13,791 nucleotides of DNA from Syntrophaceae bacterium UBA1062 (GTDB taxonomy: Bacteria; Desulfobacterota; Desulfomonilia; UBA1062). A program made the position numbers and the translations under genes. The notes under the pieces were generated by a model, which was not told the DNA's origin, searched no databases, and saw only the letters and a list, made by a program, of their open reading frames with translations. This document shows positions 6,965 through 13,738 of this stretch, one piece after another. The DNA lies in contig DCDF01000020.1 of assembly GCA_002316295.1 (NCBI GenBank), forward strand, positions 1 to 13,791. Reading direction: 5' to 3'. Each line of letters opens with the position of its first letter. Within the stretch, counting starts at the first letter, position 1.

Positions 6965-6985
6965 TGTTTTCACCTCCCTCTCTTC

Positions 6986-7756
6986 TCACTCGCCCTTGAA
7001 CTCGGGCTTTCTCTTCTGCAGAAACGCGGTGAACCCCTCCACCGCATCCTTTGAAGTGGCGCAGATCCTGCTCTGCTCCGTCTCCACCTTGAGCCCCTCG
7101 TCCATGCCTTTGTCCAGATGCGCCTGGACGGAGCGGATGACGGCCTGCACCGCGAGGGGCGCCCTCCCGGCGAGCTCCTCGGCCATCTCCATGACCTTGG
7201 GCATGAGCTCGTGCGGAGGGAAAATCCCGTCTACCAGCCCGATTGCGAGAGCCTCTGCGGGGCTCAGGCGCTTGCTGAAGAGCATGAGCTCCAGCGCTTT
7301 TGACCTGCCGAGAAGCCGGGTCAGCCTCTGAGTGCCTCCCCATCCGGGAATGATGCCCAGATTCAGCTCGGGGCAGCCTATCTTGGCATTGTCATTCGCC
7401 GCCATGTAGCGGAAATGACACGCCAGTGCGAGCTCGCAGCCCCCGCCCAGAGCGTGGCCGTTGATGGCCGCGATGACCGGCTTCTCGAAACGGTCGACTT
7501 TGGTCCACAGCGCCCGGCCCACCGGTCCCACATCCGGGTGGTTCACCGCATCGGCCACATCCATGCCCGCGCAGAAGGACTTCTCCCCGCTGCCCGTGAT
7601 GACCAGCACTCGCAGCTCCCTGTCGGAAGCGATCTCGTCAAGCGCCTTGTCGAACTCACCGAGCATGGCATAGCTCACCGCATTGTTTGCCGGACGGTTC
7701 AGGGTCAGTACTGCGACCTTGCCTCGTTTCTCCAATAACAGGGTTTCATAGGCCAT
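6986..7756 (-). CDS. Enoyl-CoA hydratase (crotonase family)
   Basis: A 256-residue crotonase-fold protein, most likely hydrating 2-enoyl-CoA to 3-hydroxyacyl-CoA. The oxyanion-hole and active-site segments are FCAGMDVADA (61-70), NGHALGGGCELAL (99-111) with Glu108, and CPELNLGIIPGWGGTQRL (128-145) with Glu130. Both catalytic Glu are present, which favours hydratase over other crotonase activities. The spacing between them is two residues longer than in rat crotonase. The start is ATG 7756, preceded by AAGGAGG at 7 nt; an upstream TTG overlaps that site and is rejected. It is first in an operon with the hydroxyacyl-CoA dehydrogenase, and the product of one is the substrate of the other. A palindrome upstream (7782-7795) may control both. 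Confidence 0.93.
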   Translation of the reverse strand: MAYETLLLEKRGKVAVLTLNRPANNAVSYAMLGEFDKALDEIASDRELRVLVITGSGEKSFCAGMDVADAVNHPDVGPVGRALWTKVDRFEKPVIAAINGHALGGGCELALACHFRYMAANDNAKIGCPELNLGIIPGWGGTQRLTRLLGRSKALELMLFSKRLSPAEALAIGLVDGIFPPHELMPKVMEMAEELAGRAPLAVQAVIRSVQAHLDKGMDEGLKVETEQSRICATSKDAVEGFTAFLQKRKPEFKGE

Positions 7757-7781
7757 ACAGATTCCTCCTTCCAAAAAACCG

Positions 7782-7795
7782 GAGTTATATAACTC
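7782..7795. promoter_or_regulatory. Perfect 14-bp palindrome, candidate operator of the beta-oxidation operon
   Basis: GAGTTATATAACTC reads the same on both strands and lies 25 nt upstream of the hydratase ATG. Its centre contains -10-like sequence on the minus strand (TTATAT/TATAAC), so a protein bound here would cover the promoter. A dimeric TetR- or GntR-type fatty-acid regulator is the obvious candidate, but no regulator gene is nearby. Confidence 0.5.
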
Positions 7796-7861
7796 ATGTT
7801 ATGCAAGCTATTCGAATATACGTATTTATCGATCAGGAATCAACGGGTAAATTTCATGACG

Positions 7862-8638
7862 TCACAGCGGTTCCGGATTTCTCAGACTCTTCAGAGAAAA
7901 AAAATCCTGGTTGATATCGACATCGAATCTTATCGCCTCATACGTAATCTCTGTATAATCTCCCGGGTTTCCGGCCGGTGTGATGAGGATCCTGGCCGGC
8001 AGCGGACGGCCGCCCAGCTCCCGGATATCCGAGAAGGTCATCACCCGTACGAGGCCCGCCTCTGCTCCGTAGAATTCGATCTTCAGAGGAATCCAGTCCG
8101 ACCGGCGCACCGTAGCGATCACTTTGCTCCACACCGCCGCGGCAGCCTGCCTGGGCGTGAGGGTGAGCTCTATCACCTCTGTACCCTCCCGGACACCCGA
8201 GAAGCTGATTTCAGCCGTGTAATCATCGGAGAGCATGCTCCCTCTGACAGCATCATCATTGGTGAGATGGCTCTCCATCCACGGTGAGCTCATCATTGAC
8301 GATGGGATCTTAATAACGCGGTCGACATCGGGGAGATAGCTCCAGACGCTCGTGCCCAGCTTCATCGTGGAGGTACCATGCTGCTGTGTGGGCTCCAGAG
8401 CCCTCACCAGTGTGTATTTTTTTCCTTTGCTCCACGACTCGACCTGCAGTTTCTGTTCGGATTTTCCGGTGACGACCTTCACGGTCATGACCGCATGGCT
8501 GGAACCGCGCCGGTAAAGGTCGTCAAGATGTGAGGCGATCTCCGCCGGAGATTCGTTCTGAGCGGCCCGGGGCTCCTGGAGAGGGAGAATGAGCACGCCA
8601 ATGAAAATCAGGTAGAATACGGGCCCTGGCCTCGTCAT
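7862..8638 (-). CDS. Exported outer-membrane lipoprotein-sorting-family (LolA-like) protein
   Basis: A 258-residue protein with a signal peptide (1-26, cleavage near RAA). It looks like the LolA/LolB/RseB-like beta-sheet family annotated 'outer membrane lipoprotein-sorting protein' (PF17131 type). The best landmark is the run from WSYLPDVDRVIKIPSSMM (99-116) to SPWMESHLTNDDAVR (118-132), with a further strand-rich half to residue 250. These proteins are periplasmic and are often encoded with RND-type transporters or FtsX-type permeases; none is present here. The start is ATG 8638 with GGAGG at 7 nt and the signal peptide; the frame is open 74 codons further up, but that stretch has no ribosome site or domain. 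A promoter candidate is at 8832-8860. The substrate is unknown. Confidence 0.82.
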   Translation of the reverse strand: MTRPGPVFYLIFIGVLILPLQEPRAAQNESPAEIASHLDDLYRRGSSHAVMTVKVVTGKSEQKLQVESWSKGKKYTLVRALEPTQQHGTSTMKLGTSVWSYLPDVDRVIKIPSSMMSSPWMESHLTNDDAVRGSMLSDDYTAEISFSGVREGTEVIELTLTPRQAAAAVWSKVIATVRRSDWIPLKIEFYGAEAGLVRVMTFSDIRELGGRPLPARILITPAGNPGDYTEITYEAIRFDVDINQDFFSLKSLRNPEPL

Positions 8639-8984
8639 GACACCACCTCCATACTTCACTACCAGAAAATGAGTACAGCCCGCCTCTTTTTGTGGAGAGT
8701 CAGTTCTGTTCCTCTCCTGTTCCCAGACCTTCCCGGCGATGGGCCGGTAGACTCGCTGAAGCGCATCCCTTAGCTGCCAGGCCGGAGGCATCTCTGAAGA
8801 CGGGCTCGGAAAATAAATTTTGCCAAGAATTATAATAAAGGCAATGTATCTTCCTGGCAAGCATCGAGGACGAACCTGAGGCGGATGCTTTGCCCGGCGG
8901 AAGTCGGCGTGCCGGGCTCCTCACAGCGCATGGCTCATGTCGCATCGCATTCGCCGTGAAAGGCTGATCGGGATCGACAGGGCC
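8639..8984. other. Intergenic region between the LolA-like gene and aspartate kinase
   Basis: These 346 bases hold the LolA-like gene's promoter (8832-8860) and a leader of about 187 nt. An inverted repeat, GCCCGGC (8892-8898) with GCCGGGC (8911-8917) around a 12-nt loop, lies 68 bases after the aspartate kinase stop and could end its transcript, though no U-tract follows. No further gene was recognised. Confidence 0.5.
8832..8860 (-). promoter_or_regulatory. Sigma-70-like promoter of the LolA-like gene
   Basis: On the minus strand, TTGCCA (8860-8855) and TATTAT (8837-8832) are separated by exactly 17 nt; each differs from consensus at one base. A perfect TATAAT overlaps the -10 three bases on. 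Transcription would start near 8825. Confidence 0.55.
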
Positions 8985-10355
8985 TCAGGCTGTCGGTTGT
9001 TTGAGAAGCGAGCGATACAACGCCCTCAGCCCGGGATCGGCGTATTTCTGGAATATGCCGAAGTGGAAGCTCAGCTGGGAAGGCCCCTGATCCACGATCT
9101 CGATATTGATGTTCTCCTGATAGAGGGCTGCGGAGGCCCTGGCGAGCACGCCCGGGGTGTTCTTCATGCCGATTCCCACAGGCGAGAGCAGGCACAGGTC
9201 ATAGCGGAACTCCAGGTGATTCGGTGACAGGCTCTTGATGATCGCCTGCTTCAGATCGTCCGCTTTGCCTTTGAGATCGTGCTGATCCACGATCACCGCG
9301 ATGTCGTCCTTGTCGGAAGGATAGTGGTGCGTGTTGATGCTGTAGTCCTTGAAGATATCGAGCAGCTCCTTGGTGAAGCCGATGGTCTCTCCTATCATGT
9401 CCTTTTCGATATAGACGTAGGCGATGCCGTCCATACGGGCGACCCCCACCGCCGTTTCGTTCGGGGTGCGGGTGTTCACGATCCTGGTGCCCGGGGCTGA
9501 AAGATTATTGGTGTTGCGGATGTTGATGGGGATGTTCTTGTTCTTGCAGCTCACCATGGCGTCGAAATGAAAGACATTGAATCCTCTCGACGACAGCAGC
9601 CGGATCTCCTTGTACGTCAGCTCAGGTATGACCGACGCCTCGGGAATGATCCGGGGGTCGACCTGATAAACCCCATCGGTATCGGTCCAGTTCTCGTAGC
9701 AGGATGCATCGACCGCATAGGCCACCTCGCCTCCGGTGAGATCCGATCCGCCGCGGGAAAGGACCGCGATATCGCCTTTCAACGTGATGCCGTAGTAACC
9801 GGGTATAATGTAGACCGGCCCGTCCTTCAGGGCCTCTCTGAGATTTGCGTGGGCGCCGGGAAGGACCTTGGCGTTGCCGAACCGGTCCGATACGAGGAAC
9901 CCTATCTCCTCGGGGAGCACGAGCTTCGTGTCCATGCCCTTGCTCCTGAAGTAGCGGGCGATGATCTTCGCATTATAGTGCTCTCCGCGGGAGGCGAAGA
10001 AGTCCAGTCTCTTCTGGTTGGATATGTGAGAGGTGAGATCCGACTCAAGATCCTCAAGGATGTCGCCGCCTTCTATGGAAAGGTCTGTCACGAGAGATCT
10101 GAACTTGCCCAATACCCTCTCGAAGCTCTTCCGGGCCGTGATGTCCTTTCCCCGGGACCTGAAGTGATGCCCGTCGGTCGCTATGTTGAAGAGGTGGTCG
10201 GTTACTTTGTCTTCATCATTCATGTCCTTGCCCGGAGCCGAAACGACAACGAAGCGGCGGTTGTCATCCGCAGCCACGATACTGCGGACCTTCTCGATCT
10301 GGCCTGCATTGGCAAGGGAGCTTCCCCCGAATTTGCATACGATCCTGGCGCCCAT
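8985..10355 (-). CDS. lysC: Aspartate kinase with C-terminal ACT regulatory region
   Basis: A 456-residue monofunctional aspartokinase, catalysing ATP-dependent phosphorylation of aspartate, the first step to lysine, threonine, methionine and diaminopimelate. Landmarks are VCKFGGSS (6-13), the RGEHYNAK segment with Glu124, SRGGSDLTGGE (200-210), WTDTDGVYQVDPR (223-235) and FNVFHFDAM (259-267). Two ACT-like segments follow, at about 308-375 and 385-450; effector binding there is typical of the family. Length resembles E. coli LysC (449) rather than the roughly 405-residue form. The start is ATG 10355 after AGGGGA; a GTG 4 codons earlier is weaker. No other gene of the pathway is adjacent, so the gene is likely monocistronic. 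Which amino acid inhibits it cannot be read from the sequence. Confidence 0.94.
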   Translation of the reverse strand: MGARIVCKFGGSSLANAGQIEKVRSIVAADDNRRFVVVSAPGKDMNDEDKVTDHLFNIATDGHHFRSRGKDITARKSFERVLGKFRSLVTDLSIEGGDILEDLESDLTSHISNQKRLDFFASRGEHYNAKIIARYFRSKGMDTKLVLPEEIGFLVSDRFGNAKVLPGAHANLREALKDGPVYIIPGYYGITLKGDIAVLSRGGSDLTGGEVAYAVDASCYENWTDTDGVYQVDPRIIPEASVIPELTYKEIRLLSSRGFNVFHFDAMVSCKNKNIPINIRNTNNLSAPGTRIVNTRTPNETAVGVARMDGIAYVYIEKDMIGETIGFTKELLDIFKDYSINTHHYPSDKDDIAVIVDQHDLKGKADDLKQAIIKSLSPNHLEFRYDLCLLSPVGIGMKNTPGVLARASAALYQENINIEIVDQGPSQLSFHFGIFQKYADPGLRALYRSLLKQPTA

Positions 10356-10636
10356 TCTTCCCCTCACTTTCTCCCCGCGCTTGAGCAGAGCATGACTGCT
10401 TCTGCAGAAAGCCCGGTTTACCTGGCTTATCTATCCTATCTTCACAGGAAGAGAAAGAGGCAATCGGGAAACAGGCTTCCTTATGGTTATATTCGTAATT
10501 CAATGAAATTGCACAAGCAATCGTCCGGCTGTGAGAAAAATCATACGGTAGATACGAATGATTCGCCGGCAACGGCTCTTTCGGCGGGACCGGCAATCCC
10601 TGCAGACACGAATCTCTGTCCGAGGGCCTCTCATTG
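10356..10636. other. Leader/promoter region of aspartate kinase, no gene seen
   Basis: The first part of the 412-base divergent gap holds no convincing gene. A small inverted repeat, ATTGC-ACAA-GCAAT (10508-10521), lies about 150 nt upstream of the aspartate kinase start, near AT-rich sequence (10485-10510) where the minus-strand promoter probably sits. No well-spaced -35/-10 pair could be fixed. No lysine riboswitch or attenuator was recognised. Confidence 0.35.
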
Positions 10637-10685
10637 TTGCATCGGACCCTCAGGGGCGATATAACAAGCGCACCTGACGCCCCTG
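10618..10685. repeat. Two consecutive inverted repeats around the mscS-type promoter
   Basis: GTCCGA (10618-10623) pairs with TCGGAC (10642-10647) across 18 nt, and its right arm overlaps the end of the -35 box. CAGGGGCG (10651-10658) pairs with CGCCCCTG (10678-10685) across 19 nt, with the -10 box in the centre. The second arm can alternatively pair (GCCCC 10679-10683 with GGGGC 10692-10696). The layout suits protein operators, but no partner is known. Confidence 0.4.
10637..10665 (+). promoter_or_regulatory. Candidate sigma-70 promoter of the MscS-family gene
   Basis: TTGCAT (10637-10642) and TATAAC (10660-10665) are separated by exactly 17 nt. The -10 differs from consensus at one base; the -35 keeps only TTG. 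Transcription would start near 10672, giving a leader of about 95 nt. Confidence 0.45.
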
Positions 10686-10696
10686 TGTTAGGGGGC

Positions 10697-10771
10697 ATGG
10701 AGGTGTTTGCCGGGCTCGGGACATTCATGCTGCGGCAAGAAAAATACCTTCGGGGGATTACAAGGGTATGA
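10697..10771 (+). CDS. Possible 24-codon leader ORF overlapping the MscS-family start
   Basis: An ATG at 10697 opens 24 codons (beginning MEVFAGLGTFML) and ends at TGA 10769-10771, which overlaps the channel gene's ATG as ATGA. This arrangement allows translational coupling. The G-run before the ATG is too close to be a good ribosome site, and the peptide resembles nothing recognised, so it may be chance. Confidence 0.25.
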   Translation: MEVFAGLGTFMLRQEKYLRGITRV

Positions 10772-11703
10772 TCGAGAGATTCATGTGCTATGTCAATGGC
10801 ATAAGCTGGAATGGGCTGGGCCTCATGATATTTCGCCTGGTGCTCATTTCCTTGATCGCACTGGTTCTCGCCAGGGTGCTGGAAAAGTTCATGGACACCT
10901 TCAGGCGGAGGCTCATCGCCTCTGGAGTGTCCAAAGGGGATACGGCAAGCGAAACCGCCAAGCGTACGGAAACCATTGTCAGGCTCATCAGGCAGGCATC
11001 ACTCATCGTCCTGTGGAGCATGGTGGTGCTGGTTCTGCTCAAGGAGGTGGGGGTGGAGATAGCTCCTATTCTCGCCGGTGCCGGCATCGTGGGCCTGGCG
11101 GTCGGTTTCGGCGCGCAGAATCTGGTAAGGGATGTCATATCAGGTTTTTTCTTCATTCTGGAGGACCAGGTCCGGGTGGGAGACGTAGTGGTGGTGAACG
11201 GAACAAGCGGGCTCGTCGAGGAGATCAATTTCCGGACGATCATTCTTCGGGATCAGTCCGGGGTCGTTCATATTTTCCCCCACGGCACCGTGACTACTCT
11301 GAGCAATATGACCAAGGACTGGTCGGCGTATCTGTTCGATCTGGGAGTCGCCTATAAGGAAAATACGGACAGAGTGGTGCAGGTAATCGAGCAGGTGGGG
11401 AAAGAAATGATACAGGACCCGAAATTCGGGCCCCTCATGCTCGAAGCACCGGAAATTTTCGGAGTAAACCAGTTTGCTGATTCTGCGGTGATAATCAAAG
11501 GGCGCATCAGGACAAAGCCGAGCCAGCAGTGGGTAGTGGGACGCGAGTTCAACCGCCGGATCAAGTACGCCTTTGAAGCGGCCGGAATCGAGATCCCCTT
11601 TCCCCATCGCACTGTCTACTTCGGAGAAGCGAGCAAGCCTTTCGATCTCAGGGTCACCGAGGCGCTCGCCAAAGCCTCAGCCCCAGAAGAGGGAAAAGAG
11701 TAG
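10768..11703 (+). CDS. MscS-family mechanosensitive ion channel
   Basis: A 311-residue inner-membrane channel of the small-conductance mechanosensitive family. Three transmembrane helices are visible: TM1 about 17-37, TM2 about 77-92 and the pore-lining TM3 about 98-130, with the Gly/Ala-rich GAGIVGLAVGFGAQNLVRDV (104-123) followed by ISGFFFILED. The beta domain (about 131-190, VRVGDVVVVNGTSGLVEEI) and the mixed C-terminal domain ending near IEIPFPHRTVYFGE (about 275-288) are both present. Length is close to E. coli MscS (286) plus a short tail. The start is ATG 10768; its ribosome site is unclear (AAGGG only 2 nt away, or GGGGGA at about 10 nt), and ATG 10783 is an alternative. It is probably monocistronic and relieves osmotic downshock. 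Confidence 0.92.
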   Translation: MIERFMCYVNGISWNGLGLMIFRLVLISLIALVLARVLEKFMDTFRRRLIASGVSKGDTASETAKRTETIVRLIRQASLIVLWSMVVLVLLKEVGVEIAPILAGAGIVGLAVGFGAQNLVRDVISGFFFILEDQVRVGDVVVVNGTSGLVEEINFRTIILRDQSGVVHIFPHGTVTTLSNMTKDWSAYLFDLGVAYKENTDRVVQVIEQVGKEMIQDPKFGPLMLEAPEIFGVNQFADSAVIIKGRIRTKPSQQWVVGREFNRRIKYAFEAAGIEIPFPHRTVYFGEASKPFDLRVTEALAKASAPEEGKE

Positions 11704-11713
11704 GGACAGAATA

Positions 11714-11732
11714 CCGCCGGGCCTCCCGGCGG
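11714..11732. terminator. Hairpin between the MscS gene and the convergent pseudogene
   Basis: CCGCCGGG (11714-11721) pairs with CCCGGCGG (11725-11732) around a CCT loop, 10 nt after the MscS-family stop. The sequence after it (GATTCTCC) is only mildly U-rich, so efficiency is uncertain. Confidence 0.6.
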
Positions 11733-11814
11733 GATTCTCCGGCTGCAGTGAGAAAGAGGGGAAGAGAATGCCCCTCCCCCATCTTTCGTTACCGGCTGTT
11801 TGCGGGTTGCTGCC

Positions 11815-12497
11815 TCAGATGGTCTTGGCGAGCTGGAGGATCTGAAACGGAAGCACGATGCCGAGCTTTTTGGATGCATCGAGGTCAACAATGATGTTCA
11901 GACTCTCCTGGCGGATCACGGGGATGTCCCCGGGCGCCTTCTTGTCTATCGGGATGCATGCGATCTGGTCCGAGGTCAGGCCGCCGATAACATGGAAGTC
12001 CGGAGCGATATACTGCGAGATGCGGATCACGTCTGAGGGGTCCATATAAATCGTCACCCCGGTGAAGCCCTGACCGGCCTTGGTTTTCGACGCGCAGCCC
12101 ACCAGCTCGGGGATAGCAACGCCGCTGAATACGAGCGGTATTCCCGCCTTGATAATCCTATCCTTTGAATGCTGTGTTGCAGGGGTCTCGAACGTGACGA
12201 CCAGATCCGGTTTCCGTGAAACGATTTCTCCTGCCGCATTCTTGATTTTCATGAGGATCTTGACCTTTTTCCAGAGGCCGGCCTCTGCGTCGGCATCGAT
12301 GACGGTCCTTCTGACAAGGAGGTTTTTTCCCTCACAAGTCCGTGTTTTTCAAGACCCTTGACCGTGCTCTGGCAGAGCTGGTCGAACGAGAGCAGATTTC
12401 CCACCTGGAGGATTTCCACCGAGTAGACGGTTTCAGCCCGGCAGGGGATGGCAGGAAGGATCAGAAAGAGCACACCAAACAGAACCTGTTTCATCAT
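11815..12497 (-). pseudogene. Decayed ABC-type substrate-binding protein (PF04392-like), frameshifted and internally deleted
   Basis: The 5' part (from ATG 12497, GGAGG just upstream) encodes a signal peptide (to about residue 21) and the family-like start, to residue 58 (KHGLVREK). The frame then breaks in a six-A run (12328-12323 on this strand). Adding one A restores REKNLLVRRTVIDADAE, after which the frame continues to 11815 through KPDLVVTFETPAT, AGIPLVFSGVAIPEL, GFTGVTIYMDPSDV and the family-like ending (ESLNIIVDLDASKKLGIVLP). The total of about 228 residues is far short of the roughly 300-330 usual for PF04392 proteins. The jump from DVIRISQYIAPD to HVIGGLTSDQIA suggests that most of the middle lobe is missing. 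Two independent lesions argue for a true pseudogene; the A-run alone could be a sequencing error. Confidence 0.7.
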
Positions 12498-12595
12498 GTA
12501 CCTCCCCGATGTTGTGTTGGATTTTTCCTGTTTCTATCAGCTGTCGAATCGGAGCCCTTGAAGAAAGGGGAGGTCCCGCGGAAAAGAAATGAGCC

Positions 12596-12620
12596 GGTCC
12601 CGGACAGGACGCCCGGGACC
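12596..12620 (-). terminator. Rho-independent-like terminator of the SHOCT-protein gene
   Basis: GGTCCCGG (12596-12603) pairs perfectly with CCGGGACC (12613-12620), with a 9-nt loop. It lies 19 bases past the SHOCT-protein stop. On the minus strand a U-rich run (TCATTTCTTTTCC) follows the stem. Confidence 0.6.
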
Positions 12621-12638
12621 CTTGTTTCCTCTGTTTGA

Positions 12639-12959
12639 TCAGCCGGCGAGGTCCTTTTTCATCTCCTCGAACTCCGCCTTTGTGATCTCCCCCCTGGCAT
12701 AGCGTTTTTTCACGATGTCCAAGGGTGTCTCAGCGCCGGCTTCACGGGGAGGGGAAGGCTGTTTCGTGCTCCTGATCAAGAGATATATCAACAGCGCCGC
12801 GAGGAGAATGATGACGATCCACATGAGGGCTCCTCCGAACCAGGGGCCCATCATACACCACCCGTCGCCGTAATATCTCTGGGCCGTTGCAGCCGTTGGT
12901 AACACAAGCACGAGAAGAGCCGCAAGCCAGGGCGTCATGGCAGGATACGCTTTTCTCAT
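12639..12959 (-). CDS. Small exported/membrane SHOCT-domain protein
   Basis: A 106-residue protein with an N-terminal signal or anchor (1-26, ending TAATA), a short Gly/Trp/Met-rich stretch, a strong transmembrane helix (about 43-63), a proline-rich linker, and a C-terminal SHOCT motif (about 78-104, PLDIVKKRYARGEITKAEFE). SHOCT ends are short two-helix units, often at the C-termini of otherwise unrelated membrane proteins, and are thought to mediate oligomerisation. The ATG at 12959 is 6 nt after AAGGAG. A terminator follows at 12596-12620, and the gene appears to be a single unit. The specific role is unknown. Confidence 0.85.
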   Translation of the reverse strand: MRKAYPAMTPWLAALLVLVLPTAATAQRYYGDGWCMMGPWFGGALMWIVIILLAALLIYLLIRSTKQPSPPREAGAETPLDIVKKRYARGEITKAEFEEMKKDLAG

Positions 12960-13204
12960 TCATGTCTCCTTCCGCCCGCCGGCCTTTTTCCTGTGCCGTC
13001 TTGCTGCGCTTGATCAGAGCCGGAGGGCCCGAGATCTCCGACAGGCGGGACACCGGTAGGTGAATACCGCCGACTGTCGAAAGAACATGCTTCTGAGGTA
13101 GTGCCAGGGGCTGAAGAAATCAAGCTTTCAGCACACCGTGCCGGCGGCGCCGTGCACAGGATACGGCAGGAGGCGGGCGGAGCTGTGAGAGAGCCGGGGC
13201 CGGT

Positions 13205-13738
13205 TCAGCCCTCTTTCGAGAGAGAGCCGTCGAGCCTGTCTGCTACCGGCTCCTTGCATGCCCTGCAGCGCTGGGCTCCCCGAAAGAGCGGCTCTGAGCA
13301 GGAAGGGCAGTGATAGCGTTCACACTCAGACCGGGCCCATTCGACGCTGCCCTCGTCATCCCCGTGCTCCTTCACCTTCTCCCGCCAGATGGGGATAGCC
13401 CGCTTCATCACCCTTCTCCCTGTAGACAAGCCGAAGTTCTCGATCATGTTGCACGGCCACTCACTGCACTGATGGCAGGAGTAGAATCCCTTCGATCTCA
13501 CGCAGTCACGGATTGTGCAGAGCCTGCAGAAGGCATAGAGCATCTTCGGAGGGTCCGGCTGCATGCAACCGAGGCATCTCGTTTCCTCGGGGTCGGTTCC
13601 ATACAGTCTGGCCATAACGTTTCTGAATTTTTCATTGCCGTCTCTGGTAGCGATGTACACGCCGCAGGCACCGCAGTACAGACCGCAGGGCGCCATCAGG
13701 TCCCTGTTCCGGAGTTCCTCTTCCTTCCATCCTTTCAT
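13205..13738 (-). CDS. DUF3795-type Cys-rich protein with C-terminal zinc ribbon
   Basis: A 177-residue protein with 16 cysteines. The N-terminal APCGLYCGACGVYIATR (16-32) is the DUF3795 (PF12675) signature. It is followed by CLGC (55-58), CRLC-x4-C (71-79) and the Cys88/Cys91/Cys96 group, which together look like a metal- or Fe-S-binding fold. The C-terminal tail adds a separate zinc-ribbon-like unit, CPSC (144-147) and CRAC (158-161), not part of the core domain. ATG 13738 is 6 nt after GGGGGAG. The 245 bases between it and the SHOCT gene show no further gene, only a small inverted repeat (GCTGAA/TTCAGC, 13110-13132). Function is unknown. Confidence 0.87.
   Translation of the reverse strand: MKGWKEEELRNRDLMAPCGLYCGACGVYIATRDGNEKFRNVMARLYGTDPEETRCLGCMQPDPPKMLYAFCRLCTIRDCVRSKGFYSCHQCSEWPCNMIENFGLSTGRRVMKRAIPIWREKVKEHGDDEGSVEWARSECERYHCPSCSEPLFRGAQRCRACKEPVADRLDGSLSKEG

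Noticed and set aside
7857..7864. TGACGTCA palindrome
   Set aside because: It is 8 bp and overlaps the stop codon of the LolA-like gene; this is expected by chance and no regulatory context is visible.
8639..8860. N-terminal extension of the LolA-like protein by 74 codons
   Set aside because: A good ribosome site and a signal peptide begin at 8638, and the extension contains the promoter region rather than protein-like sequence.
9567..10664. A 365-codon open frame on the plus strand
   Set aside because: It lies antisense to the well-supported aspartate kinase, has no recognisable domain, and is explained by high-GC codon bias in the opposite gene.
12320..12330. Programmed -1 frameshift in the substrate-binding protein gene
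   Set aside because: The A-run offers a slippery-looking AAAAAAC, but it is out of phase with the zero frame (GAA AAA ACC), so tandem slippage would need a mismatched pair. The internal deletion also favours decay.
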